Shown piece after piece: positions 41,501-47,830 of a stretch of DNA of 64,000 bases. Origin of the DNA: Tamarix chinensis (lineage: Eukaryota; Streptophyta; Magnoliopsida; Caryophyllales; Tamaricaceae); assembly GCA_030549775.1 (NCBI GenBank), contig CM060180.1, forward strand, positions 93,022,172 through 93,086,171, written 5' to 3'. How positions within the stretch are numbered: the first letter of the stretch is position 1; every line of letters begins with the position of its first letter. Under the pieces are notes generated by a model. That model was not told the origin of the DNA. It saw only the letters and a program-made list of their open reading frames with translations, and did not search any database. Position numbers and translations under genes: made by a program.

Positions 41501-44500
41501 CAATTTTAATTGTTTTGGACAACCCCAACCCAAGCTTATTGCCACACAGGAAAGTTAACAACATTGTCGGCATAATATCCTTCAAAAGTGTGGCATTCTT
41601 CTACAATTCAGCCATTGCTATCAAGTAGTAACCATATTATTTCCATTTTGATCATTTATTTTCGTTAATGCCACCTAGTACTTTTTTTTTTTTTTTTTAT
41701 ATTAAATTTCAAAAATATTACCTTATATCACTATTTACTAAAAAGTGTTCCAAAAACTAAAATATTATTAAGTCCTTAATAGAAATGTCAATATATACAA
41801 CTTTGTATCAACGCTTAGTTTACCAAGTAGAATCCCCCTTATATGATGACATCAAGTCCATCTATAGGCTTAGTGTACACATTCTAGTAGCTGACCGTGG
41901 GTGATGTCGACCCTATCTTTTTTAAATTTCTTTGTATGCACTTGACTCCAAAATCACTGCATTCCTGTGTAACACCCCTAATTTTTCTACTTAAAAATTT
42001 TGATTTACGGAAACATTAATTACCAAACTTTTGGGTATTACTGCCACACTTAGTATAATACCAGTTCCTTCACCTTTTTTATGCTAAGTGTTAAGGTTAA
42101 AACAAACTATAGCCAAAGTAAAACAACAAAAATACAAGAGATTATATAATTACTTCATACAACAATGCAAATAAAAAATACAAGGAAATAAGAGTTCGAA
42201 GGAAAACAGATTACATCAAAAGGGGTATCTGAAGGTACAACACTAGTTTGTCTTAGCTCTTAGACCCAAAAGCCTACTCCGAAAATAGGATATCTTCTCA
42301 AGGATCCTCTTTCCTCTCGCTATAATATGCTTGGATCCACTCTATACCCTTATGTAATCATCTGTAAAAGCAGTATTAGTACGACTTCTTTGTATTGAGT
42401 AAATTACAATACCTTACAAGAGGTAGTATAACCGCATTGCATATAGTCACACAATGATCCGAAAATCATACTAGAGTACAAAGCATGTACCATAACCACA
42501 TGCAATAATTATGAGATAATATAAATAACATCAACTATCAAGCTCAACTGTAAAATATATTTGTTCACTTCACATCATCTCGAGGTACAATAGACATCGA
42601 ATTAGTCAAATAGATTCAAAATACTAAGGTAGGACACTGAAGCAATTACCAAATCAACACAACCAAATCAATTTCAAATACCAAGGTAGGGCATTTAGGC
42701 AACTACCGAATCAATGGTTCCAAATCAATTCCTACTACAAAAGTTAGGGTACTAAGGCAACTACCGAGCCAACAAATCTAAAACAATTCCAAATACCAAG
42801 GTAGGAAACTAAGGCAACTACCGAATCAATACATCCAGAACGATTCTAAATACTAATCTAGAGCACTAAGGTAACTATTGAATCCACAAATCCAAACCAT
42901 TTTTTATTTTATTCTCTTATACAACAATTAGTTCCATTTTTAATTACCCGAGGGGGATAAAATCAACCTAGGAACACTGAGGTACATCTGGTCATATTAA
43001 CACGTGAAGATGACACAATACTCTTACTCTCGAACTCAGGGACATTGTGGTATGCCTGGTCATATTGACGTATAAAGGTAACATAATATCCTCTAACCTT
43101 GGTCACCTAATCCTTAAGTATCAATATCCTCTATAAGGCTTGTAGGGTGCCTATAGAATAGAATATTGCCTTACTAGGGCATAGCGACACACCAGTAAAC
43201 CATCTCAAATGAAGGCTAATACCTTGTCTCTAGGGTATCTAATCTTAGAGAGCAGCCATTCCCAACTTGAGGTCTTTCAATTTAAGTATTAATATTTTAT
43301 GAGGTAATCACAAATATCATATACTGCATAACAAATTTCATTTCCATACTTAACTATTTTTTCTTTTATTTCCAAATTAAGGTAAACCCTAATGTCATTG
43401 GTTTATGTCAAACCAAGTCAATATTGAAGTCTGAGGCCATCCTAATAATCAATTATTCACAAAAGGTACATTAGGTTAAAATTATCCCAATGTCATTGAA
43501 AATCCTAATTTCACCATTTTATTCCTTTTCGCACTAACATTATTGATACTAGAAATTTTTCATGAAAAGGCTAATAATAATTCACATTATTTTAGCACGT
43601 AGGCAATTTTTACTATCTAGCTATTTAACTATATTTTTTACTTTTTATGCATTTAGTAAGTTACGCCCACAAACCTTAATCATGCATTGCCCAGGTATAA
43701 CATTTTCAACGGAGCATATACGTACATATTTAAATCATAATGCGACATTTATTCAGGCAATTATCATCACAGTACATATAAGGAAATATCTCTAATCCTA
43801 GAACATGCGGATATGCTTTATCGTATTCTAACTCTAAACATGGGTGCATGTTCTTATACTACGTATAACATCCCTAGCTACCATGCAATATAAACCATGA
43901 GATATTTGTCATGGCATTTAAATCATGACTTGGCAAGAATGAAAACCCTAACACAACCCTAGACAAGCGCATGTTAATCATATAACATATTACTCATACA
44001 TATAACTTGAGTTACAACAATTGTATGTATCATTTGTTTAATATGTTATCATTTTATTATGCATGTCATAATACTTGACAAATATAAAACTCTAGTATGA
44101 TTTTAGGTCTGAACAATACCAGCATGTTCGCATATGAATTTTACCGTCTTATGAGTGATTGGATTTACTTAAATTTGATCTTACCCAAAAAAAAGGGGGG
44201 TACAAAACTGTCTCCTTCGAGATCCTCAAGAATTACTTAAGAAATTAACACCTAATAGCACACGTATTAGCATTTAATATAATACAACAATAACCTAAAA
44301 TTACCAAACCACTCAAGAACAACTAATCGGACAAAACAATGCAGCAAGGAAACCAAAAAAAACCCACAAACAAAAAGGAAGAGGCAAATGATGGAAGTTG
44401 TTAAGAAGAGGGGAAGGAGCAACGGTGCTTTAGGTTGTTGCTAGGGGGCTAACTATGGCAGGAAAGGCCGGTGTCCCCGGGGAGGGGAGGGGGAGCTTCG

Positions 44501-47243
44501 GTGGTGCAAGGTATGACAAGAGGAGGAGGATCAACACAGGTGGCCGAAGGTGAAGGAAGGGAATCAACACAAGTGGCTGAAGGTTGAGGGAGGTTCTTCG
44601 ATGAGTTTGGAGGAGGGAGTTGGGTTGTTTTTGGTAAGGTTGAGCATTGGCTTTGGAGTGGTTTTAGCTGGAGTTGCCGAAGGTGGGGGATGGAGATCAT
44701 TAGGAGTTGTCAAAGCTAAGGAAATGTGGCTAGTGGCGGAGTGCGTTGCTAGCAAAAATGGTGAAGATGCAGCGATGATAATGACGAATCAACAGGGCTT
44801 TTACTTGCTTGAGGGAGCTCGGGAGAAAAAGGAGATAATGCAAGCTGTTGGGGTTGATACACGATGCAAAAATAGAGAGGATGGAGGGGTTATATGGATG
44901 GTGGGTTGAGGGTAAACGTGGAGCAAAACAAGGGAAGGGAAACATGGAAGAGAGGAAGGTGTGGTGTAGGGTATGGTGTGGAGTAAAATGTGCCAGCAAG
45001 GAGATGGGGATGTGACCCATCAATCAAGTATAGGTTAGGGTAATGATTTAGGTGAAGAACCATGATAAAATATTTGGTTATCGGAATTAGGGTTACCCAA
45101 CATAATGGATATCGGTTGAAGTCTAACTTAGAATTAAAATTTAATAACATTTAATAATCCACTCTTTAACAAATTTTATATCTAATATATCACAATAATA
45201 ATACATATATTAATAACATATTTAATATAAAACACCCTACAATAATTATTATGACTAATACACATAATTATCGGTTTATAATTAGGGTTTTCAAAAACAG
45301 GGTAGTACACCCAAACATATCCCACTCCATCAAAGTGTACTTCCTTTTTCATGTTGCAAATTTAGTAGCGTAGAGACTTATCATCTTTGCGATCTCTTCT
45401 CAACTAGTGGCAAGAGTTGCAAGATTGACCAATTGGCAGTCTGGTGTTATCAGCAGATTTTATTTGTGAACATCTGACAAGCATCTCTCCTCAAATCTGA
45501 TATACTGCAGATTTTATTTTTAACTGTTGCTAATGCCCCAACCTCTGATCTCTGCAATGCCATTTTGTTAGCCCTTCTTCCCCCCCCCTCCTTTATGCAT
45601 TGGGTCTATTTTATGACTTCCAAAATAGGAATTATTTATGACCTATTCTTCGTATAGGTTCATTAAGACACCTTTAGGAAGTCTATGTAGTGAGGAAGGA
45701 AATTAATCATTCACTGTTTTGTTATGCTCCAACTCTAATTGCTACCTCCTTAATGACATCTTTTAAAACTTGGGTTGCTGGTTGGAAATGATTGTTAAAG
45801 ATTCTGTTATTCCTCTCCCTCCATACATGGTACTGCACAGCTGCCAAGATAAGTCTCAGTGCATTTAGTTTAGGCTTCAATCTCCTTCTGGTTTGTACCG
45901 TCCATTTGAGCTCATCCTACCAGGAACAAATACTATTTGCAGGGCTCAGTTTTGCAAGGGATCTGCTGCCAAATTTCCCAGGCATGAGGACATTCAAATA
46001 ATATATTTCATGTAGTCTCCTCATGGAAACCACATAAAACACATGAAGAATCAGTAATGAAACCCATCTACTTTAGCCAGAATCTAGCTGTTAGTCTTTC
46101 ATGAGCAGCCATCCATAGGGTGAGTTCATGTCTGGGAATGGCCAGTTTATGCCATACTGTTCTCTCTCACAGTATCCTGGTTCCTTGAGTTCTGAGGAAA
46201 TCAGAGCATCTGGTAATGGTAAATTTTCCTTGTGAATCCAGGAGTAACTGCTGTTGATCAGTTCTGAAGTAGTTGCCAGTAACAACTGTGATTGACTACC
46301 ATCCTCATACCCCAGAAAATCTTCCAGCCATGACGCATGGAAGTGTTGGAATTTTCTTCAGACCTGCAAAATAATGTTATTTCTTATAGTGTCACTCAGG
46401 GTGAGTATTGAAAACCGGACACCACATAGCGTCACCTCATGTCATGCCATTTTTCAGCTTGTGTCAAAGAGGTACCGTTGATTATCAAAGTCACTCTGCT
46501 CAGACGGACCTGAATTTTGCTATATGGATCTTTGTGGATAGCCTAGCGCCATAGGAACACAGTGCAACAGACCATATCACTCAGTCAGGTGTTTTCAGGT
46601 CCTTAATTATACATATGATATGAGAGTAACTGCTTAAGAGTATTTTCTGACTAAAATTGTTGCCAGGAAACATCGTTACTACAGTCCTTCTGCAGATGAA
46701 TGTTTTTAACCCTGATTCACCAAATCTGTAATTTCATATATTCCTGAAAAGCTATTCAAGGATTTTTCTTGTTATTGCTGATATGTTGCCTTAACCACCT
46801 TGAGGGATATTAAGCTTGCCATTGATCTTGTGCTGGGGAAGGGTGTTGCAGGAGCATGAATGCGATAGTACTGTATTTTATATCCAAGTCTTAGTGAAGA
46901 CCCAAATTTGATGATCATGATGCGCTACTGCTAATTTGCTACTATTGGGGCCTTGGTCATTTGAGAATCAGTGATATATTTGTTATTGTAGTCGATAGAT
47001 TTACCTTGTGCTGATCAGTTTTTGTATATGCTCAGGGTTATCAGTGATTGTCCGTCAACACGCATGATGAGCCTCCCTACTACCCGAAAGTTGGCCTGGA
47101 AAAATAAAGTAGTTTTTGGTACTGGAGACTATTGGGGTGCTCCAACTTTGACCGCAAATATGGGGTTTGTGAGAGCAGTTTCACAGACAGGTATGTCCCT
47201 GTTTACTATTGACCATAGGCCCCGGGCATTAACTGGTGACTAG
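11342..47243 (+). CDS. DUF1308/UPF0415 (C7orf25-like) protein, four coding exons
   Basis: The coding sequence is join(11342..11520, 18522..19368, 31680..31846, 47036..47243), 1401 bp, 466 codons plus TAG. All three introns are GT-AG, with phases 2, 0 and 2, and the reading frame is open throughout. The sequence matches what I know of the eukaryotic DUF1308 (UPF0415, human C7orf25-like) family: an N-terminal helical part, a middle region with NFDTTAL at about residues 299-305, then a C-terminal block with FGTGDYW (425-431), APTLTAN (433-439) and [14 protein letters not shown] (452-465). The C-terminal half has been compared with PIN-like nuclease folds; that is family knowledge held with moderate certainty, and no activity is established. 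No signal peptide or membrane segment is visible. The ATG has A at -3 and G at +4. Introns are 7001, 12311 and 15189 bp and filled with transposable elements, yet every exon looks intact, so the gene is probably functional. No plant gene symbol is recognised. Confidence 0.9.
11521..12159 (+). other. Intron 1, 5' part, apparently unique sequence
   Basis: This is T-rich intronic DNA with no recognisable repeat or second exon. Short open frames here have no family resemblance. Confidence 0.5.
12160..12785 (+). repeat. Cryptic repeat array with core TAATATTGGTGAAA (intron 1)
   Basis: The motif family ATCACAACTAATATTGGTGAAA and variants (ATGGTGAAACAT, TATTAGTGAAATAT, TATTGACAGAAAC twice) recurs irregularly over ~600 bp with spacings of roughly 20-70 bp. 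It is neither a clean tandem array nor coding. It resembles the CAAATATTAGCAAATAT block at 20825-20900. Confidence 0.55.
12786..13176 (+). other. Intron 1 sequence without recognised feature
   Basis: AT-rich, no coding frame, nothing identified. Confidence 0.4.
13177..13430 (+). pseudogene. Retroelement (LINE RT-downstream) fragment, plus strand
   Basis: The frame at 13177-13359 ends with [11 protein letters not shown], then a stop in place of Trp, then [11 protein letters not shown]. This is the degraded form of the 'I.DKMREARLRWFGHV.RR..DAP' segment common in plant LINE-like retroelement remnants. It is broken by the stop at 13357-13359. It lies head-to-head with the minus-strand LINE just downstream. 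Confidence 0.5.
13440..14850 (-). mobile_element. LINE (L1-type) ORF2 fragment: endonuclease end, linker, reverse transcriptase
   Basis: Read on the minus strand from 14845, the frame begins near the end of the endonuclease domain ([21 protein letters not shown] is the catalytic-site signature). It continues through the L1 linker (residues to about 189, ending at 14276), and then through frameshifts into the RT. RT motifs seen are a [20 protein letters not shown] block (about 13790-13740), a GFP segment, and [16 protein letters not shown] (13620-13565). The YADD-bearing part and most of the endonuclease are missing. Several stops and frame changes make it non-functional. It is truncated at both ends and lies in intron 1, antisense to the host gene. 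Confidence 0.85.
14870..16604 (-). mobile_element. LTR of family A type, minus strand (solo or truncated)
   Basis: Read on the minus strand it starts TGTAATGCCCCATAAATTTT (16604 leftwards), a typical gypsy LTR start. It holds GGTCAATGG / CCGATTATTC motifs near 16370-16440 and again at 14880-15130, and has no coding frame. The left end meets the LINE near 14860. Its size (~1.7 kb) is like the LTR at 52205-53944. Confidence 0.5.
16605..17422 (+). repeat. AT-rich degenerate trinucleotide tract (AAT/GAT/ATT)
   Basis: From about 16860 to 17400 the sequence is almost entirely imperfect AATAAT, GATAAT and ATTATT units, with TCATCATCATCATCATTA near 17380. No coding capacity. The start (16605-16860) is unassigned intron sequence. 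Confidence 0.7.
17423..17628. mobile_element. Stowaway-like MITE
   Basis: Flanked by TA on both sides (17421-17422 and 17629-17630). The left end CCCTCTCTACTTCACAATAT and the reverse complement of the right end (CTCCATTTTTTTTATAATAT) are inverted copies resembling the Stowaway consensus CTCCCTCCGTTtCATAATATAAG. Length is 206 bp, non-coding, within intron 1. Confidence 0.6.
17631..18521 (+). other. Intron 1, 3' part
   Basis: 17640-17815 is AT-rich with degenerate TTATTA/AATAAT units. 17816-18521 looks unique and leads to the T-rich acceptor of exon 2. No other feature was seen. Confidence 0.5.
18522..19368 (+). CDS. DUF1308 gene, coding exon 2 (largest)
   Basis: An 847-bp exon encoding residues 60-342. 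The acceptor is a T-rich tract ending TTGCAG at 18521, and the donor is CACAG|GTAGCA at 19369. It starts [20 protein letters not shown] and holds [17 protein letters not shown] and the [18 protein letters not shown] block. It ends EFVMSQ on a codon boundary (phase 0). The open frame reads on for 132 bases into the intron, giving a hydrophobic tail that does not fit the family and is read as intron. Base composition is clearly less AT-rich than the flanks. Confidence 0.9.
19369..20079 (+). other. Intron 2, 5' part
   Basis: Apparently unique intron sequence to about 19780, then G/A-rich sequence (GGGGGAGGGGTGATG and GAAGGGAAATTGG near 19790-19870) leading into the LTR-like repeat. No gene was found. 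Confidence 0.4.
20080..21306 (-). mobile_element. LTR (left, 3' LTR) of a decayed minus-strand Ty3/gypsy element
   Basis: Homologous in direct orientation to 28490-29690. Shared blocks include AAATCAAAGGTATATTA (20251 and 28677), GCCCCATTACA (20270 and 28699), GCCATTAATGGAAGA/ACCATTAATGGAAGA (20419, 28848) and GCCAAAATGCATC(A/G)CTTA. On the minus strand it starts TGCAAATCC after a purine tract AAGAAGGGGGATAA (21307-21320), which fits a polypurine tract next to a 3' LTR. Divergence is high, so the insertion is old. Confidence 0.6.
21360..23400 (-). pseudogene. Ty3/gypsy pol remnant: RT, RNase H, integrase (minus strand)
   Basis: In minus-strand order: RT begins at 23356 with [18 protein letters not shown] and DLKNGYQ. 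The block at 23095 contains [10 protein letters not shown], where the usual YFDDIL has Val for the second catalytic Asp. 22877-22520 carries [27 protein letters not shown] and the start of RNase H. Integrase follows with [20 protein letters not shown] (about 22200-22140, zinc-finger end), then core pieces to STTCHPQ (about 21830), and a C-terminal end near 21400. There are many stops and frameshifts and a lost catalytic Asp, so it is inactive. It lies in intron 2, antisense to the host gene. Confidence 0.85.
23401..25352 (-). mobile_element. Upstream internal region of the same gypsy element (gag/protease remnant)
   Basis: No continuous frame. Near 25250-25130 the minus strand reads [20 protein letters not shown] with a following KVKLVVEF, like a Ty3 gag segment. 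24008-24275 contains a 118-bp tandem repeat. The assignment follows from position upstream of RT on the same strand. Confidence 0.45.
24008..24275 (+). repeat. 118-bp tandem repeat, about 2.3 copies
   Basis: TAGGAAACTATATTATTTGA occurs at 24008 and 24126. Each is followed by an A-run, a GTGACATTTTT/GTGATATTTT block and AAATATTRTGTATTT. A degraded third start (TAAGAAACTAGGG) lies near 24262. Confidence 0.6.
25353..25629 (+). mobile_element. SINE insertion with perfect 19-bp target-site duplication
   Basis: The body 25372-25610 (239 bp) is GC-rich against AT-rich surroundings. It contains GGTTCGATACTCG (25433-25445), matching the Pol III B box GGTTCGANNCC, with TCAACAATTGAGGCGCATG upstream as an A-box-like segment. 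It is flanked by identical copies of GCTAGGTTAAATTGGAGCC at 25353-25371 and 25611-25629, the target duplication. There is no coding frame and no long A-tail. The SINE family is not identified. It sits inside the old gypsy debris in intron 2 and is much younger than it. Confidence 0.75.
25630..28050 (-). mobile_element. Family A-like LTR-derived fragment, minus strand
   Basis: Non-coding. It holds repeated AAAGGAAACAT / CATCTYGRCAAAGG units (26390-26660) and a GTTAAAAG-CTAT-type short repeat (26950-27060), and has the A-rich composition of the minus strand of family A LTRs. Boundaries were not found. It could instead be the 5' UTR of the surrounding gypsy element. Confidence 0.35.
27215..27520 (+). 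repeat. Tandem duplication, period about 178 bp
   Basis: CATGTTATTTATGAAATTTC (27240) and CTTGTTATATATGAAATTTC (27418) each sit between RTAAACATRCTYAAATTA and AACATACCAATGAAYAACAT. The two copies are diverged. Confidence 0.65.
28051..28489 (+). other. Intron 2 sequence without recognised feature
   Basis: AT-rich, no coding frame, no boundary or primer-binding site identified next to the LTR at 28490. Confidence 0.4.
28490..29690 (-). mobile_element. LTR (right, 5' LTR) of the decayed minus-strand gypsy element
   Basis: Direct-orientation homologue of 20080-21306 (see that entry for shared blocks). It contains a short (GA)n tract at 28938-28962 and a T/G homopolymer-rich patch (29307-29341) absent from the left copy. 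The end lies around AGCATTCAATGAGGCAGGAT (29652-29671), matching CATCCAATTAGGTAGGAT at 21279. Confidence 0.55.
29691..31094 (+). other. Intron 2 sequence, unassigned
   Basis: No convincing coding frame. A 65-codon minus-strand frame at 29977-30174 matches no family I recognise. It may be decayed retroelement DNA. Confidence 0.35.
31095..31428. mobile_element. MITE-like element with ~35-bp terminal inverted repeats
   Basis: The left end TTGAGTTAAATATTCTTTTG continues GTCCCTCTA. The reverse complement of the right end reads TTGAGTTAAATATTATTTTG and continues GTCCATCTTA. A second inner TTTGGTCC/GGACCAA pair exists. Length is 334 bp, non-coding. It ends about 250 bp before exon 3. Target duplications are not clear. 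Confidence 0.6.
31680..31846 (+). CDS. DUF1308 gene, coding exon 3
   Basis: A 167-bp exon encoding residues 343-397 and two bases of codon 398. It starts [20 protein letters not shown] and includes [20 protein letters not shown] (364-383), a conserved acidic segment of the family. The acceptor is TGCACCCAG at 31679 and the donor is AT|GTAAGT at 31847, a near-consensus plant 5' splice site. A MITE-like element ends only about 250 bp upstream. Confidence 0.88.
31847..32214 (+). other. Intron 3, 5' end
   Basis: Intron sequence with a poly(A) run near 32001. Nothing else recognised. Confidence 0.4.
32215..34160. mobile_element. Foldback-type element: ~350-400 bp inverted arms around a 1.1-kb core
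   Basis: Left arm 32215-32570 and right arm 33745-34160 are inverted, diverged copies. For example TATTTATTTCTTGAACAAAAA (left, ~32446) against the reverse complement of TTTTTTGTTCAAGAAATAAAT (33882). Outer ends read TATGCATCAAATGACCTT (left) against TATGCACCAAATAACCTT (right, reverse complement). The core 32590-33700 has no coding frame recognisable as a transposase. Non-autonomous Mutator-like or other TIR element is likely; the family is not established. Lies in intron 3. Confidence 0.65.
34161..35129 (+). mobile_element. Older LTR-element remnant: LTR end and primer-binding site, interrupted by the TR-GAG insertion
   Basis: TGGTATCAAAGC at 34405-34416 resembles the initiator-Met tRNA primer-binding site TGGTATCAGAGC and follows CTAGCAAAT, as expected after an LTR ending CA. 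Downstream sequence (34440-34560) reads as short frames with [15 protein letters not shown], then decays into C-rich non-coding DNA. The matching half probably continues at 38335-39230. Confidence 0.4.
35130..35814 (+). repeat. 5' LTR of the TR-GAG element
   Basis: Starts TGATGCAGGTACATATATG and ends CCACATCCACGTCA. It aligns along its length with 37627-38334. Shared blocks include GAAATGAAAGC/GAAATGGCATA, GGATAAGGATAGCTAGGAAG and ATTCGAGCCATATTGTTGAA. Confidence 0.8.
36139..37080 (+). pseudogene. gag of the TR-GAG element (Retrotrans_gag plus zinc knuckle), broken
   Basis: The frame starts around ATGGCAAGTGATGATG (36139) and has in-frame stops and shifts before 36587. From 36587 to 37015 it is open and carries the Retrotrans_gag signature: [31 protein letters not shown] and [13 protein letters not shown]. 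The zinc knuckle reads CYKC, stop, GYGHLVKEC, so the CX2CX4HX4C motif is kept but cut by TGA at 37013-37015. It would form the capsid and nucleocapsid of the particle. It is now inactive. Confidence 0.8.
37627..38334 (+). repeat. 3' LTR of the TR-GAG element
   Basis: Starts TGATACAAGCGCATATTTG directly after the polypurine tract and ends AAATCCACATCA. Homologous to the 5' LTR with moderate divergence, so the element is not recent. Confidence 0.8.
38335..39274 (+). other. Non-coding continuation of the sequence interrupted by the TR-GAG element
   Basis: No gene. Composition (C-rich, CCCTACCAACA-like) matches 34560-35129, supporting the view that the gag-only element split an older repeat here. 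Confidence 0.4.
39275..39413 (+). repeat. 40-bp direct repeat pair with CpG decay
   Basis: TCAAAATTATATCGGTCGAT (39275) and TCAAAATTATATTGGTCGAT (39374) are each followed by ATATATYG-TATTGGCRGATA, 99 bp apart. Differences are C/T and A/G transitions. The repeat has a palindromic CGATATATATCG core. Confidence 0.6.
39540..40345 (+). pseudogene. Ty1/copia-type gag fragment (plus strand)
   Basis: The frame 39930-40118 begins [20 protein letters not shown] and carries [18 protein letters not shown] and [11 protein letters not shown]. This is the pattern of the copia gag N-terminus in plants, where a Leu/Trp-rich segment precedes 'DDPP.DA.AK.W'. The usual Trp after this block is missing. After the stop at 40116-40118 the reading shifts, and pieces such as [13 protein letters not shown] (spread over two frames, ~40280-40320) follow. 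It is broken in several places. Upstream sequence may be a 5' LTR/leader, without a proven boundary. Confidence 0.5.
40346..41967 (+). other. Intron 3 sequence, AT-rich, unassigned
   Basis: No gene. It has a T17 run near 41673-41689 and AT-rich tracts around 41030-41430. No element boundaries were recognised. Confidence 0.4.
41968..45309 (-). mobile_element. Family A-related long LTR, minus strand, probably solo
   Basis: The + strand left end TGTAACACCCCTAATTTTTC and right end GGTAGTACA bound 3342 bp. The first ~130 bases match the reverse complement of 7590-7707, including ACTGCCACACTTAGTATAAT. It carries a 60-bp minisatellite (42600-42870), then a G-rich block (44400-45060) that opens several spurious frames. 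No primer-binding site or pol lies next to it. Flanking pentamers (TCCTG, CCCAA) do not match, so the exact ends or integrity are uncertain. Lies in intron 3. Confidence 0.55.
42600..42870 (+). repeat. 60-bp minisatellite in the minus-strand LTR (about 4.5 units)
   Basis: Core AGGTAGGRCACTAAGGCAAC followed by TACCGAATCAA and a variable AAATC-AATTCCAAATACC spacer. Unit starts are about 60 bp apart. The core is the reverse complement of the 30-bp repeat at 6770-6930. Confidence 0.65.
45310..45749 (+). other. Intron 3 spacer between LTR and LINE fragment
   Basis: No gene. A C9 run lies at 45581-45589. It may include decayed LINE 3' sequence. Confidence 0.35.
45750..46390 (-). mobile_element. 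LINE (L1-type) ORF2 3' fragment: zf-RVT region
   Basis: The minus strand reads [20 protein letters not shown] (46240-46180), then the WPFPDMNSP...WLLMKD stretch before a stop at 46091, and, after frame changes, an FHEE-TT...[14 protein letters not shown] Cys/His block and [24 protein letters not shown] C-terminal sequence down to about 45780. These are features of the zinc-finger-like RVT tail of plant LINEs. It is broken by stops and shifts and lies antisense in intron 3. Confidence 0.65.
46391..47035 (+). other. Intron 3, 3' end
   Basis: No repeat recognised. It leads into the TTTTTGTATATGCTCAG acceptor of exon 4. Confidence 0.45.
47036..47243 (+). CDS. DUF1308 gene, terminal coding exon 4
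   Basis: A 208-bp exon encoding the last base of Met398 through Asp466, then TAG at 47241-47243. The acceptor is ATGCTCAG at 47035. It carries the best-conserved part of the family: [20 protein letters not shown], then [20 protein letters not shown] and [15 protein letters not shown]. The protein ends right after the conserved RALTG, as in animal and plant homologues, so nothing is missing at the C-terminus. Confidence 0.9.
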
Positions 47244-47830
47244 ATATTCATTGTTAGCAACTGAGCGGGCAAATAATATATGTTGCTGAGGCGGTACTAG
47301 TATTGGAAATTTGATAGTATTTGTTGAAGACTTAGGAATGCGAGCAGATCTGTCCAGAACTCAAAATCCATTACATGATTACATTATTAGCTCGGTCCCC
47401 CTCATATTTCAACGTCTGCATCAGTGAAGAGCTGCATAAGGATTTCGGGTAGGGCTAAGCCAATAAGTCCAGGTCGCCGTAATGCTTCTGTAAAATTCTC
47501 GTCAACAAATAATTGAACCAAGTACGGAGTTGAACCTGCTTTTTGCCCGTTGGTTCAGAGTTCTTCGGTTCTGATTGCATCGTGGAGGAATAGATTCCGT
47601 GTCACGCTTTCTGTCCCGGAGCTGTTTTCTGGGTTAAGTTTTGGGTATGCTATTGCATTATAACTGCAAATCTGACAAAATGAAAGATATTGTTAACGAG
47701 AGCAGATACCATTTTTCCCTGTCGCCGAGGACTGAATTGTGGGGGAAATATAGTTCTGCAGGATTCCAGACCCAAGGAAGTGAATAATTCAATCACAATA
47801 AGTTCTGTGAGCTTGTGCGTAGAGAAGGGT
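47244..47830 (+). other. Downstream of the stop codon: probable 3' UTR and flank of the DUF1308 gene
   Basis: Less AT-rich than what follows and without recognised repeats, so part of it is probably 3' UTR. No clear AATAAA signal was found, and the transcript end is not defined. Confidence 0.35.

Noticed and set aside
42600..42870. CRISPR-like regularly spaced repeats
   Set aside because: Eukaryotic context, imperfect repeats and similar 'spacers' indicate a minisatellite.
44449..45150. Several overlapping Pro/His-rich frames on both strands
   Set aside because: They arise from the G-rich/C-rich block of an LTR; frames overlap on both strands and none matches a protein family.
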